NCBI RefSeq assembly: GCF_007828865.1
Contig: NZ_VIVK01000001.1
Coordinates: 3,100,001-3,164,000, forward strand
Reading direction: 5' to 3'
Length of the DNA stretch: 64,000 nt
Origin: Kribbella amoyensis
GTDB lineage: Bacteria; Actinomycetota; Actinomycetes; Propionibacteriales; Kribbellaceae
The notes under the pieces: generated by a model
What the model saw: only the letters and a program-made list of their open reading frames with translations
Told to the model about the DNA's origin: nothing
Databases searched by the model: none
In this document: positions 1-8,626 of the stretch, piece after piece
Layout of the letters: each line of letters opens with the position of its first letter
How positions within the stretch are numbered: the first letter of the stretch is position 1
Program-made: the position numbers and the translations under genes

Positions 1-210
1 CTGCCGCAGCGCGAGGTGGGACGGCTCCAGCACGGCCGCGAGGACGGCCGGCTTGCCGTTGAAGTGGTACAGCACCGTGGCCTTCGAGCAGCCGGCGGCC
101 GAGGCGATGTCCTGCAGCGAGGTCGCGCTGTAGCCGCGGCTGACGAACAACCGCATCGCCTGCTGCTCGATCTCCCGCCGGGTCCGCGCCCGGGCCGGTG
201 TCGTCACCAT
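1..210 (-). CDS. TetR/AcrR family transcriptional regulator (N-terminal part, cut by window edge)
   Basis: Only the first 70 codons are inside the window; the rest lies left of base 1. The translation ([20 protein letters not shown] and on) has the TetR DNA-binding helix-turn-helix: [20 protein letters not shown] at about residues 31-50. I chose ATG at 210; an in-frame ATG at 219 would put the Shine-Dalgarno-like AGGA right against the start. A palindromic operator lies directly upstream (224-258), so autorepression is likely. The effector and target genes cannot be told from this fragment. folD is divergent and could be co-regulated, but nothing functional links them. Confidence 0.85.
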   Translation of the reverse strand, partial: MVTTPARARTRREIEQQAMRLFVSRGYSATSLQDIASAAGCSKATVLYHFNGKPAVLAAVLEPSHLALRQ

Positions 211-223
211 GGGTTCCATCATC

Positions 224-258
224 CTGACCGATCGGCCAGTCTTCAACCGATCGGTCAG
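224..258. promoter_or_regulatory. TetR-type double palindromic operator
   Basis: Two 12-bp arms, ctgaccgatcgg (224-235) and ccgatcggtcag (247-258), form a perfect inverted repeat around an 11-bp spacer; each arm also contains the 8-bp palindrome ccgatcgg. The site lies between the divergent TetR gene (starts 210) and folD (starts 323). Palindromes of the kind ACCGATCGGT are common TetR-family targets. Inferred to be the autoregulatory site. Confidence 0.75.
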
Positions 259-322
259 TTCTGTGGCCCAGTTCACCACCGCCGCACCAGCTCCGGGGAC
301 CCGCGTGGCAGACTCGTGCCTC

Positions 323-1195
323 GTGACGGCGGAGATTCTGGACGGCAAGGCGACCGCGGCGGCGATCAAGGACGAGCTGAAGGGCCGGGTGGCCACGCTC
401 GCGGAGCAGGGCATCGTGCCGGGGCTCGGCACCATCCTGGTCGGCGACGACCCGGGCAGCCGGGCGTACGTGGCGGGCAAGCACCGGGACTGCGCGGCGG
501 TGGGCATCGCCTCGATCGAGGTCGTGCTGCCGGCCGAGGCGACCCAGGACGACATCGCGGCCAAGGTCCGCGAGCTGAACGAGAACCCGGCCTGCACCGG
601 CTTCATCGTCCAGCTGCCGCTGCCCAAGCACGTCGACACCAACGAGATCCTCGGCCTGATCGACCCGGCCAAGGACGCCGACGGCCTGCACCCGGTCAGC
701 CTCGGCAAGCTGGTGCTCGGCCAGGACGGACCGTTGCCCTGCACCCCGAAGGGCTGCGTCGAGATCCTCCGCCGCTACGACGTACCGATCGCCGGCGCGC
801 ACGTGGTCGTGGTCGGGCGCGGGGTCACCGCGGGCCGGCCGATGGGGCTGCTGTTCACCCGCAAGAGCGAGAACGCGACCGTGACCCAGTGCCACACCGG
901 GACGAAGGATCTGGCCGGAGTAGTGCGGACCGGTGACATCGTGATCGCCGCGGCCGGTTCGGCGGGGCTGATCACCGCCGACATGGTCAAGCCCGGCGCC
1001 GTCGTCCTGGACGTCGGCACCAGCCGCAGCCCCGAGGGCAAGATCGTCGGCGACGTGGACCCGGCCGCCCGCGAGGTGGCCGGCTGGATCGCGCCGATGC
1101 CGGGCGGGATCGGCCCGATGACCCGGGCGATGCTGCTCACCAACGTCGTCGAGGCCGCCGAGGCGGCCGCCGCCGGTACCGGCTCGGCCGGGTGA
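323..1195 (+). CDS. folD: Bifunctional methylenetetrahydrofolate dehydrogenase / methenyltetrahydrofolate cyclohydrolase FolD
   Basis: Cytosolic one-carbon enzyme that oxidises 5,10-methylene-THF with NADP and hydrolyses the product to 10-formyl-THF. The 290-residue protein has the family landmarks: Y49 and K53 in the YVAGK catalytic segment, [10 protein letters not shown] near residue 92, [19 protein letters not shown], a nucleotide-binding [12 protein letters not shown] near residue 160 and the C-terminal [13 protein letters not shown]. The frame is open back to 209, but that stretch crosses the TetR operator and has no homology; GTG at 323 gives the standard N-terminus [12 protein letters not shown]. 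The stop overlaps the start of the DUF3017 gene, so the two are an operon. Confidence 0.97.
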   Translation: MTAEILDGKATAAAIKDELKGRVATLAEQGIVPGLGTILVGDDPGSRAYVAGKHRDCAAVGIASIEVVLPAEATQDDIAAKVRELNENPACTGFIVQLPLPKHVDTNEILGLIDPAKDADGLHPVSLGKLVLGQDGPLPCTPKGCVEILRRYDVPIAGAHVVVVGRGVTAGRPMGLLFTRKSENATVTQCHTGTKDLAGVVRTGDIVIAAAGSAGLITADMVKPGAVVLDVGTSRSPEGKIVGDVDPAAREVAGWIAPMPGGIGPMTRAMLLTNVVEAAEAAAAGTGSAG

Positions 1196-1467
1196 TGGCG
1201 ACCGTGGCTGAGCGGCGGCGCAGCGAGTGGCCGCTCGCACTGTCCGGCGCGGTCGCCGTGGTCGGCCTGGTCGTGCTCTGGTTCTCCGACTGGCGCAACG
1301 GCGTCCTGATCTTCGCCGGCGGCGTCCTCCTCGCCGCCCTGCTCCGCGCCGTCCTCAAGGACGACGCGGCCGGCCTCCTCCGCGTCCGCGGCCGCACCTT
1401 CGACACCGTCCTGCTGGTCAGCGTCGGCGCCGCCATCGTCCTGCTCGGCCTCATCGTCCCGAACTGA
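1195..1467 (+). CDS. DUF3017 family small membrane protein
   Basis: A 90-residue protein with three predicted membrane segments (about residues 12-30, 36-52 and 68-88) joined by short charged loops. It is translationally coupled to folD: its ATG shares bases with the folD TGA (TGATG); a GTG three bases earlier is an alternative start. DUF3017 proteins are restricted to actinobacteria and usually sit between folD and mdh, as here; their function is unknown. Family assignment rests on length, topology and this conserved context. Confidence 0.85.
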   Translation: MATVAERRRSEWPLALSGAVAVVGLVVLWFSDWRNGVLIFAGGVLLAALLRAVLKDDAAGLLRVRGRTFDTVLLVSVGAAIVLLGLIVPN

Positions 1468-1524
1468 CCGCCGGCCGACCGCTGGTAGTTGCTGCGGGCA
1501 ACATACGGCTGAGCCCGGAAACGA

Positions 1525-1558
1525 CAAGGACCCCCGGGGTGCTCCCCAGGGGTCCTTG
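1525..1558. terminator. Bidirectional terminator between folD operon and mdh
   Basis: A 10-bp perfect inverted repeat, caaggacccc (1525-1534) and ggggtccttg (1549-1558), with a 14-nt loop, lies between two convergent genes. No strong T-run follows, which is usual in this GC range. Confidence 0.7.
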
Positions 1559-1573
1559 GTGGTTCGGGGTGGG

Positions 1574-2566
1574 TCAGCCGATCAGGCCGAGGGCCTTGAC
1601 CGCGTCGCGCTCCTCGCCGAGCTCCTTGGTGCTGGCGTCGATGCGGGCGCGGGAGAAGTCGTTGACCTCCAGGCCCTGGACGATCTCCCAGTTGCCGTCC
1701 TTCGTCGTCACCGGGAACGACGAGATCAATCCGGCCGGCACGTCGTACGAGCCGTCGGAGACGACCGCCATCGACAGCCAGTCGCCGTCGGCCGAGCCGC
1801 GCAGCCAGTCCCGGGTGTGGTCGATCGTGGCGGCCGCGGCGGACGCGGCCGAGGAGGCGCCGCGGGCCTCGATGATCGCCGCGCCGCGCTTCTGCACGGT
1901 CGGGATGAAGTCGTTCTCCAGCCAGGCCTGGTCGTTCACGATCTCGGCGGCGTTCTTGCCGGCCACCTCGGCGTGGAAGATGTCCGGGTACTGGGTGGCC
2001 GAGTGGTTGCCCCAGATGGTGAGCTTCTTCAGGTCGGTCACGTGCGTGCCGGTCTTCTTCGCCAGCTGCGCGAGCGCCCGGTTGTGGTCCAGCCGGGTCA
2101 GCGCGGAGAACCGCTCGGCCGGGATGTCCGGGGCGTTGCTCTGCGCGATCAGCGCGTTGGTGTTGGCCGGGTTGCCGGTGACGGTGATCCGGATGTCGTC
2201 GGCGGCGTGGTCGTTCAGCGCCTTGCCCTGGCCGGTGAAGATGGCGCCGTTGGCCTCCAGCAGGTCACCGCGCTCCATCCCCTTGGTCCGCGGCCGCGCG
2301 CCGACCAGCAGGGCCACGTTCGCACCGTCGAAGATGACGTTCGGGTCGTCGCCGATCTCGACGCCGGCCAGCGTCGGGAAGGCGCTGTCGTCGAGCTCCA
2401 TCACGACGCCCTCGAGCGCCTTCAGGGCCGGGGTGATCTCCAGCAGCCGCAGTTCGACGGGGGTGTCCGGTCCGAGCAGCGCACCGCTCGCGATGCGGAA
2501 CAGCAGGCTGTAGCCGATCTGGCCGGCAGCGCCGGTGACGGCGACCTTCACGGGGGTAGGGCTCAC
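1574..2566 (-). CDS. mdh: Malate dehydrogenase
   Basis: TCA-cycle enzyme converting malate and NAD to oxaloacetate and NADH in the cytosol. The 330-residue length fits the long bacterial MDH type. Visible motifs: NAD-binding [15 protein letters not shown] near residue 12, the substrate-binding loop [31 protein letters not shown], and catalytic His in [11 protein letters not shown] near residue 190. The GTG start at 2566 has GAGGAG about eight bases upstream. It is monocistronic here and faces the folD operon, sharing its terminator. An 8-bp inverted repeat lies just upstream at 2609-2633. Confidence 0.97.
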   Translation of the reverse strand: MSPTPVKVAVTGAAGQIGYSLLFRIASGALLGPDTPVELRLLEITPALKALEGVVMELDDSAFPTLAGVEIGDDPNVIFDGANVALLVGARPRTKGMERGDLLEANGAIFTGQGKALNDHAADDIRITVTGNPANTNALIAQSNAPDIPAERFSALTRLDHNRALAQLAKKTGTHVTDLKKLTIWGNHSATQYPDIFHAEVAGKNAAEIVNDQAWLENDFIPTVQKRGAAIIEARGASSAASAAAATIDHTRDWLRGSADGDWLSMAVVSDGSYDVPAGLISSFPVTTKDGNWEIVQGLEVNDFSRARIDASTKELGEERDAVKALGLIG

Positions 2567-2608
2567 GACACGCTCCTCAGAGGGTTCTCACTGGGAATTC
2601 TCGGTACG

Positions 2609-2633
2609 GACTTGCTTCGGACGCTAGCAAGTC
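2609..2633. repeat. Inverted repeat upstream of mdh, possible operator
   Basis: The arms gacttgct (2609-2616) and agcaagtc (2626-2633) are perfectly complementary with a 9-bp spacer, 43-67 bases before the mdh start codon. It could be a regulator site or a 5' UTR hairpin; no partner is known. Confidence 0.3.
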
Positions 2634-2682
2634 GGCTGACCGGTGGCGACGGTGGGGCAGGTGATCCGTGCCACCACCGACG

Positions 2683-2717
2683 ACGGGGCGGAGCCGACCA
2701 GGTCGGCTCCGCCCCGT
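2683..2717 (-). terminator. Strong hairpin terminator after the lipoprotein gene
   Basis: A perfect 17-bp stem: left arm 2683-2699 begins acggggcgg, right arm 2701-2717, with one central unpaired base. It lies 21 bases past the stop of the lipoprotein gene (which ends at 2738 reading leftward). Confidence 0.8.
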
Positions 2718-2737
2718 GACGGACGAACTGCTGCCGG

Positions 2738-3898
2738 TCAGCCGGCCGGCGTCTCCGACTCGCTCGGCGAGCTGTCACCACCGGGCGACATGCCGTCGCT
2801 CGGCGAGACCGACTCGCTCGGCAGGTCCTCGAAGTTCACGCCCTCGGGGTTCAGGTCGAAGTTCAGCTGCTCGTTGATGGCCGTCATCCGGACGTACGGC
2901 CAGCCGACCAGCCCGCCGCGCGGTACGACGTTGAGGGTCACCAGCCACTGCCCGACGTACGCCGAGTGCGGCGCGCCGTTCAGGCTCTTGGTGGTCCAGG
3001 CGCCCAGCTCGGCCAGGGCCGGGTCGACCGAGGTCATCGCGGGAACCAGCTGCTTGACGCCGCGGGCGTTCTCGGCCGGGACCTTCGCGTGGCTGCCGTC
3101 GATGATGACGGACTCGATCCCGTTCCCGTTGTCGACCAGCACCAGCTGGGACCGGGCGCCGGCGATCGACCCGTCCTCGTCCTTCACCTTGAAGGTCGGG
3201 TCGTTGCACTCCAGGCCCTTGCGCTTGCCGCCCCACTCGTTGGAGTCGGAGAACCGGCAGGTCAGCTTGGCCTTCTGCAGGCCCGGCAGCGCCTTCTCCT
3301 TGGTGGTCTTCAGCCCCGCGAGCTTCGGGACGATCGCGAACTGCGAGGGCGCCCAGCCCTTGATCGCCAGGTAGGTGCCCTTGTCGATGTTCTTGATCCG
3401 CTTGCCCCACTCCAGGGTGTCGCCCTCGGCCGCGTAGATCGCCGCGTCGGACTCGGGCAGAACGGCGGCGGCCAGGATCTTCTCCTGCGCGTCCGGGTCC
3501 TTGCCGTAGCCACCGGTGCGGAGGTTGGCCAGGATGACGGTGCCCTGGGCGTCGCTGGCGAACCGCATCGCCGCCTCCCAGACCTGGTCCTGGCCGTCGA
3601 CCTTGATCGTCTTGCCGATCGAGCACAGCCGCAGGTCGAGGTCCGGATCGGTGGACCTGGTGCACTCGTACCCGGCCGCGGTCAGCTTCTCCTGGACCCG
3701 GTCGGCCTGGCCCGGGTCCGCCTTCCACGGTCCGGTCATACCGGTCGGCGTCGGGCTCGGTGTCGACGACGGCTCACCGGAGCCGCTCTGGTCGTCACCG
3801 CCGCCGGACGAGTCGGAGCCGCACGCCACCAGGGCGAACGTCAGCAGCGCTGTCGTCGCGACCGCGCCGGCCCGCCGGAACCTCAGGTGCGAACCCAT
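2738..3898 (-). CDS. Secreted lipoprotein of unknown function
   Basis: A 386-residue protein with an N-terminal signal (ALLTFALVAC) ending in a lipobox Cys near residue 26, then a Ser/Gly/Pro linker (SSGGGDDQSGSGEPSSTP) and a globular region of about 310 residues, and a second Ser/Pro/Glu-rich tail. Inferred to be anchored to the outer face of the membrane. I do not recognise the globular domain; it has paired cysteines (YEC/RLC and TCR/LEC) that could form disulfides. ATG at 3898 was chosen because GGAGGA lies about ten bases upstream. The frame is open much further upstream (to 4789), but that is antisense to the next gene. Confidence 0.8.
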   Translation of the reverse strand: MGSHLRFRRAGAVATTALLTFALVACGSDSSGGGDDQSGSGEPSSTPSPTPTGMTGPWKADPGQADRVQEKLTAAGYECTRSTDPDLDLRLCSIGKTIKVDGQDQVWEAAMRFASDAQGTVILANLRTGGYGKDPDAQEKILAAAVLPESDAAIYAAEGDTLEWGKRIKNIDKGTYLAIKGWAPSQFAIVPKLAGLKTTKEKALPGLQKAKLTCRFSDSNEWGGKRKGLECNDPTFKVKDEDGSIAGARSQLVLVDNGNGIESVIIDGSHAKVPAENARGVKQLVPAMTSVDPALAELGAWTTKSLNGAPHSAYVGQWLVTLNVVPRGGLVGWPYVRMTAINEQLNFDLNPEGVNFEDLPSESVSPSDGMSPGGDSSPSESETPAG

Positions 3899-3984
3899 CT
3901 CAGCAAGTTCCTCCATCGAGAAAGGGCAGATACGGACAGTGACGATAGCCCCTGCTGGGGTCTGGACCCGGCATCGCCCCGGCG

Positions 3985-4006
3985 GAGTTGCAGGAAGCTG
4001 CAACTC
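3985..4006. promoter_or_regulatory. Palindrome TTGCAG-N4-CTGCAA in a divergent promoter region
   Basis: Arms gagttgcag (3985-3993) and ctgcaactc (3998-4006) are perfect complements around gaag. The site lies between the divergent lipoprotein gene and the spermidine-synthase-like gene. The same TTGCAG-N4-CTGCAA core recurs at 57878-57893, so it may be a regulator binding site; the regulator is unknown. Confidence 0.5.
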
Positions 4007-4052
4007 ACCGCCCGATCGCGGGGCGTCCGCTCGCCGCTGACAGGATGTCCGG

Positions 4053-4859
4053 GTGGAGCGCAAGGTCGGATCCGGGACCGCCACCGTCGAGGCCGAGGCG
4101 GACGGGACGTTCGTGCTGCGCGTGGACGGTTCGCTGCAGTCCCAGGTCGACCTCGCGGATCCCAGCCGGCTCGGCTTCGAGTACGTCCGCCGCATCGGCG
4201 ACGTGGCCGACGCGCTGGCGCCCCGGCGGCAACCGATCTCGGTGCTGCACATCGGCGGCGCCGGCCTGACCCTGCCGCGGTACGTCGCGGCCACCCGGCC
4301 CCGGTCCCGGCAGATCGTGCTGGAACCGGACGAGGACCTGACCGAGTTCGTCCGCGAGGTGCTCCCACTGCCGAAGCGGGCCGGGATCAAGGTCCGCGGG
4401 ACGTCCGGCCGGGCCGGGATCGGCGCCGTGTACGAGGACTCGGCCGACCTGGTCATCGTCGACGCGTTCGTCCGTGAGGCCGTCCCGGCGAACCTGGTCA
4501 CCACCGAGTTCGTGGCCGAGTGCGCCCGGGTGCTGCGGCCCACCGGCGTCCTGGCGCACAACCTGATCGACGGCTCGGCCGGGCTCGGGTTCGTCCGCCG
4601 GGTCGCGGCCACGGTGCGTGCGGTGCTCGGCGAGGGCGTGGTGCTCGCGGAGCGCAAAGTCCTGCGGGGCAAGGCTTTCGGCAACGTGGTCGTGGTCGCT
4701 TCGGCGCAGGCGGTTCCCGATCTGACCGACGCCGGCCGCCGTGCGCAACCGCCGTACGACGTGCTGTCGCTGGCCGAGCTCGCGGGCAAGGCGGCGCCGT
4801 TGACGGACGCGGAGGGATTCGCGTCGCCGGCCGCGCCGTCCGGGACGTTCCGGAAGTGA
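4053..4859 (+). CDS. Spermidine synthase-like (PABS-type) protein
   Basis: A 268-residue protein with a Rossmann-like methyltransferase/polyamine-synthase fold: the glycine motif VLHIGGAGLTLPRYVA near residue 66, an acidic strand end IVLEPDEDL, and DLVIVDAF near residue 133. Real spermidine synthases bind decarboxylated SAM with this fold, but actinobacterial proteins of this short type are usually described only as spermidine-synthase-like or fused-MFS-like, and substrate is not established. The GTG start is preceded by AGGA eight bases upstream. It is divergent from the lipoprotein gene, across the 3985-4006 palindrome. Confidence 0.75.
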   Translation: MERKVGSGTATVEAEADGTFVLRVDGSLQSQVDLADPSRLGFEYVRRIGDVADALAPRRQPISVLHIGGAGLTLPRYVAATRPRSRQIVLEPDEDLTEFVREVLPLPKRAGIKVRGTSGRAGIGAVYEDSADLVIVDAFVREAVPANLVTTEFVAECARVLRPTGVLAHNLIDGSAGLGFVRRVAATVRAVLGEGVVLAERKVLRGKAFGNVVVVASAQAVPDLTDAGRRAQPPYDVLSLAELAGKAAPLTDAEGFASPAAPSGTFRK

Positions 4860-4926
4860 ACAAATCGGCGTCAGCTATCCGGTCGGGCTACGCCGCGACG
4901 GCACCGGCCCCCGTAGTGTTGCCCAG

Positions 4927-5787
4927 GTGTCTGCCGCCAGAGTCTCCACGCTGACCTCTTACCCGGTGAAGGGCCTGGCCGGGGTGTCCGTCGAGCGGAC
5001 CGAGGTCGGTCCGGCCGGGCTGCGGCACGACCGGACGTTCATGCTGGTCGAGCCGGACGGCACGTTCCTGAGCCAGCGGGTCGTCCCCGCGATGGCGCCG
5101 TTGCGGGCCGAGGTGCTCGGCGACGGCGACGGGCTGCGGCTGTCCGACGGCTCCGGCTCCCTGGAGATCCCGGTCGCGTACGACGGGAAGCGGCGCGACG
5201 TGAGCCTGTTCGGCAAGTGGTTCGGCGCGGGCGTCGCCCAGGATCCGGCCGCGGACGCGTGGTTCACCGAGCGGCTCGGGCGACCGGCGGGCCTGGTCCG
5301 GGTGACGCCCGAGCACGAGCGGCCGGGCTGGGGCGTGAACCCGGGCGAGACCGGGTTCGGTGACGCGCACGCACTGCTGATCACCTCGCTCGCGTCCCTC
5401 GACGAGCTGAACGCGCGGATCGTCGAGACCGGCGGCGACGCGATCCCGATGAACCGGTTCCGGGCCAACGTGGTCGTCGCCGGCTGGACCGAACCGCACA
5501 CCGAGGACAAGGTGTTGCGGGCCAGAGCAGGCGGACTCGAGCTCGGGTACGCGGCTCGCGCGATCCGCTGCGCCGTCCCGACCGTGAACCAGGCGACTGG
5601 TGAGAAGAACGGTCCCGAGCCGACCCGGACCCTGGCCCGGTACCGGCGCCAGCCCGACTACGGCGGTGGCGTCTCCTTCGGGATGAAGGCCGCCGTGCTC
5701 CGGCCGGGGACGATCACGGTCGGCGACGAGTTCGAGGTACTGGCCTGGCTTCCGGACGGACCCGACCCGGCGCCGACGACCCGGTAG
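4927..5787 (+). CDS. MOSC domain-containing protein (YcbX/mARC-like)
   Basis: A 286-residue protein: beta-barrel MOSC N-terminal domain (residues 1-110, starting VSTLTSYPVKGLAGVSV, with a Lys in the conserved YPVKG) followed by the MOSC domain (about 115-280) ending in the pattern RCAVPTVNQATGEKNGPEP. The Cys in this RC motif is the usual molybdenum-coordinating residue in the family. MOSC proteins bind Mo cofactor and reduce N-hydroxylated or other substrates with a redox partner; no ferredoxin domain is fused here, so a separate partner would be needed. Starts with GTG. Confidence 0.85.
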   Translation: MSAARVSTLTSYPVKGLAGVSVERTEVGPAGLRHDRTFMLVEPDGTFLSQRVVPAMAPLRAEVLGDGDGLRLSDGSGSLEIPVAYDGKRRDVSLFGKWFGAGVAQDPAADAWFTERLGRPAGLVRVTPEHERPGWGVNPGETGFGDAHALLITSLASLDELNARIVETGGDAIPMNRFRANVVVAGWTEPHTEDKVLRARAGGLELGYAARAIRCAVPTVNQATGEKNGPEPTRTLARYRRQPDYGGGVSFGMKAAVLRPGTITVGDEFEVLAWLPDGPDPAPTTR

Positions 5788-5849
5788 TTGCCCGTGGATA
5801 GACCAGGCGAGAGTTAGGCTCCTCGGCACCGATCTCCTGGGGAGGCGCC

Positions 5850-7169
5850 GTGCGTCGGACTTTGGTGGTGCTGCTGGTGCTGGCCGGTCTCGTGGCCGGT
5901 CCGTTGCCGTCTGCGGTTGCTGTTGGCAACCTTTCGCGCGCGCCCGGCGACGCGGCGTACGACGTGCGGTTGCGCGCCGACGCGACCGGCACGAACTGGA
6001 CCGGCCGGGAGCGGATCACGTTCGCCAACACTTCCGACGTCCCGCTGACCGAGGTGTGGCTGCGGTTGTGGGGCAACGCCTGGGACGGGTGCGCGTCGCC
6101 GGTCGAGGTGAGCCGGTTCGCCGGCGGGAAGGCGGCCACTCCGACGGTGAACTGCACCGCGGTGAAGGTGACGCTGACGAAGCCGCTGCGCCCGGGCAAG
6201 AAGACGACGGTCGCCTTCGACGTGACGATGACGGCACCGGACCGGGCCGAGCGTTTCGGGCGCTCCGGCAAGTACCGGTTCTTCGGGAACGCCCTGCCGG
6301 TCCTCGCGGTGCGCGATCAGGCCGGCTGGCACCTGGAGCCCGACGTCGGGATCGGCGAGAGCTACTACACGCTCGCGTCCGACTTCGTGGTCCGGCTCGA
6401 CCACCCGGCCGGGCTGTCCGTCCCGGCGACCGGAGTGGCGACGCGGCACGGCAGTACGTCGACGGTGAGCGTGGCCAAGCAGGTCCGGGACTTCGCGTGG
6501 GCGGCCGGGCCGTTCCAGCAGTCGACCACGAAGACGCCCGCCGGGACCACGGTCCGGACCTGGTGGACCGACGTGGTGAAGCCGGCCGCCGTCGCCGACG
6601 CGCGGACCAAGGGTGCGGCCGCCCTCGACGATTTCGGCCGGCGGTTCGGGAAGTACCCGTACGGTGAGGTCGACCTGGTCCTGAACGACAACTGGGAGTC
6701 GTTCTCCGGGATGGAGTACCCCGGGTTCGTGTTGCTGGTCGCCCCGCCGGACGAGGAGGGCCCGGTGGTCCACGAACTGGCGCACCAGTGGTGGTACGGG
6801 ATCGTCGGCAACAACGAGTACGCCGATCCGTGGCTGGACGAGTCGCTCGCGGTGTACTCCTCCTACCTGCACTGGGGTGACTCGCAGGAGGACTGCTGGA
6901 ACGGTCCGCTGGAGCACGCGATCAGCAACGACATGGGGTACTGGAAGCAGCACGGTCCCGGCTGGAGCGCGTACGTGTACTCCTACGGCGCGTGCATGCT
7001 CGCGGATCTCGAGCGCGTCCTCGGCAGCCCGGCGATGGCGAAGATGCTGAAGGACTACGCGAAGGCGCACTGGTACGGGGTCTCCACGCCGGCCGCGTTC
7101 AAGGCGGCGGCGCAGGCGGCCACCTCGAAGGACCTGACCGCGTTCTGGAAGGACCACGGCATCAGCTGA
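5850..7169 (+). CDS. Secreted M1 family zinc metallopeptidase
   Basis: A 439-residue secreted peptidase. Residues 1-25 form a signal peptide (LLVLAGLVAGPLPSAVAV). The N-terminal beta domain is followed by a thermolysin-like domain with the substrate-facing loop FSGMEYPG (equivalent of the GAMEN motif), zinc site HELAHQWW with H308, E309 and H312, and third ligand E331 in WLDE, spaced as in the M1 family. YSYGACM carries the likely catalytic Tyr. It is shorter than full aminopeptidase N because the C-terminal helical domains are missing. GTG start preceded by GGGGAGG. Confidence 0.92.
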   Translation: MRRTLVVLLVLAGLVAGPLPSAVAVGNLSRAPGDAAYDVRLRADATGTNWTGRERITFANTSDVPLTEVWLRLWGNAWDGCASPVEVSRFAGGKAATPTVNCTAVKVTLTKPLRPGKKTTVAFDVTMTAPDRAERFGRSGKYRFFGNALPVLAVRDQAGWHLEPDVGIGESYYTLASDFVVRLDHPAGLSVPATGVATRHGSTSTVSVAKQVRDFAWAAGPFQQSTTKTPAGTTVRTWWTDVVKPAAVADARTKGAAALDDFGRRFGKYPYGEVDLVLNDNWESFSGMEYPGFVLLVAPPDEEGPVVHELAHQWWYGIVGNNEYADPWLDESLAVYSSYLHWGDSQEDCWNGPLEHAISNDMGYWKQHGPGWSAYVYSYGACMLADLERVLGSPAMAKMLKDYAKAHWYGVSTPAAFKAAAQAATSKDLTAFWKDHGIS

Positions 7170-7176
7170 GGTCCAG

Positions 7177-7437
7177 CTAGAGCAGCAGGATGAGTGAGTA
7201 GAGCGCGGGTGCCGAGAACATCACCAGCATGATCCAGGCCATCGTCTTGTGCCGTGGTTTGGTGCTGTCCAGCGACGACGCGAAGGCGAGCACGGCGCCC
7301 TCCTCGGTGTGCCGGCTCAGGCCCATCCGGCGGGCCTCCTCGGGCCGCTGGTCCGGCCGCTCGTCCGCGAGCGCGTCGGGCGGAATCCCGAACAACGCGG
7401 GCCGGGCCGGTTCGAGATCGTCGCGCTCCCCGTACAT
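7177..7437 (-). CDS. Small tail-anchored membrane protein, unknown function
   Basis: An 86-residue protein: an acidic/basic hydrophilic N-terminal part (MYGERDDLEPARPALFGIPP) and one predicted membrane helix at the extreme C-terminus (MAWIMLVMFSAPALYSLILLL). No family recognised. It converges on the M1 peptidase, with only 7 bases between the stops. The coding frame is supported by the clean tail-anchor and codon bias. Confidence 0.6.
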   Translation of the reverse strand: MYGERDDLEPARPALFGIPPDALADERPDQRPEEARRMGLSRHTEEGAVLAFASSLDSTKPRHKTMAWIMLVMFSAPALYSLILLL

Positions 7438-7559
7438 CCGGCCTCCCGCGGGTCGATGGAACCTGCCTCCATCGTCGCACCCGGAACCACGAACGGCGGC
7501 CCGATCCCACCGAGCCGCCGTCCGTCACTTCCGTTGGTAGCCGCGCCACCACTCCCGGT

Positions 7560-8444
7560 TCAGCTGAAGTCGACCACCCACGCGACGCGGGTCTTGGTCG
7601 TGCAGAGCAGCGGAATCGGGCAGAGGCCTTCCTTGCGCTCGTCGTCCCCGCGGCCGACACCGAGCTCGTCGAAGCTGCACTTGAAGAGCACTACGGAGTT
7701 CTCCGACTTGAGCTTGGAGAAGGCGCTCTTCGCACTCATGCTGTCGCCGCCTGTCGAAGCGCTGGAGCTCCCGGTGGAGTTCACCGAGCCACTTGCCGCC
7801 CGGCTCTCGGCGTCGTCTCGGGCTCCGTGGGTCAGGCTGGTGTCGCGATCGAGCGGTGCGCAGCCGCGGGACTGGCGCTCGTTGTCGATCAGCGTGAACA
7901 GCTCCTCCTCGGCGCCGTTCATGTCGCCGTCGTCGGGCGGCTCGGTCGGCTTGGGGCTGGTTGGCTTGACCGTGGGCGTGACGCTGCCGTCCTCGGTCGG
8001 CCGCGGGCCCGCGGTCGGCCGGGTCGAGGGCGCGTCCGACGGCGTGCTGGTCGGCTCGTCCTCGGTCGGCGCCGAGCTCGGGACCCGGGTCGGACGGTCC
8101 GTTGGGTCGGCGGTCGGCGTGGCCGTCTCGCCCGCGGTCGGGGTCGCGGACGGCTTCGGCGTACCGGCGGTCGGCGTCGGGGTCGGCGTCTTCTTGGCCG
8201 GCGGGTCCGTCGTCTTGGCGACCGGCTCGTTGGACGCGGTGATGTACGTGTCGTCGTCCCTGGTCACGTACGGGACCGAGGCGTCGGCCTGGTCGGACTG
8301 CGGTTCGTGCAGCAGGATCCAGGAGATCGGCGTGATCACCAGGATGACGGACGCCAGCGCGACCAGCGGCCGCCGCACCCGGGACGGTTGCGGGGCGGAT
8401 CTCTTGCTGCGCCGGCGCCGGGCGCCTGCTCCAGGCTGTGACAT
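7560..8444 (-). CDS. Membrane-anchored protein with divergent CAP/SCP-like domain
   Basis: A 294-residue protein: basic N-terminus, one membrane helix (about residues 27-45), a roughly 120-residue Thr/Pro/Ser-rich stalk (TPTPTPTAGTPKPSATPTAG), then a small C-terminal domain. The domain opens like the CAP domains of the next two genes (EEELFTLIDNERQSRGCAPL versus ILNAERQ-type starts), so it is a third copy of the tandem family. However, it lacks the GENIA and GHRANIL segments that build the CAP active cleft, so it is degenerate or specialised. Extracellular by topology. Function unknown. Confidence 0.75.
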   Translation of the reverse strand: MSQPGAGARRRRSKRSAPQPSRVRRPLVALASVILVITPISWILLHEPQSDQADASVPYVTRDDDTYITASNEPVAKTTDPPAKKTPTPTPTAGTPKPSATPTAGETATPTADPTDRPTRVPSSAPTEDEPTSTPSDAPSTRPTAGPRPTEDGSVTPTVKPTSPKPTEPPDDGDMNGAEEELFTLIDNERQSRGCAPLDRDTSLTHGARDDAESRAASGSVNSTGSSSASTGGDSMSAKSAFSKLKSENSVVLFKCSFDELGVGRGDDERKEGLCPIPLLCTTKTRVAWVVDFS

Positions 8445-8626
8445 TACCTACTCGTTCCCTTCACGGTCGCCCCCAAGACGTGCCTCATTCGTCTCACCGT
8501 GCGCCGCGAGGAGCGCTCGATGGCATAGCAAGGTCGGATCTACCCGCAGTCGCCGGTCGTCAACCCGCTGTGGTTTGTCGTCCGGCCACAACGTCTGCGC
8601 GGAACCCGGTGCCCGGGCCACAGTGG

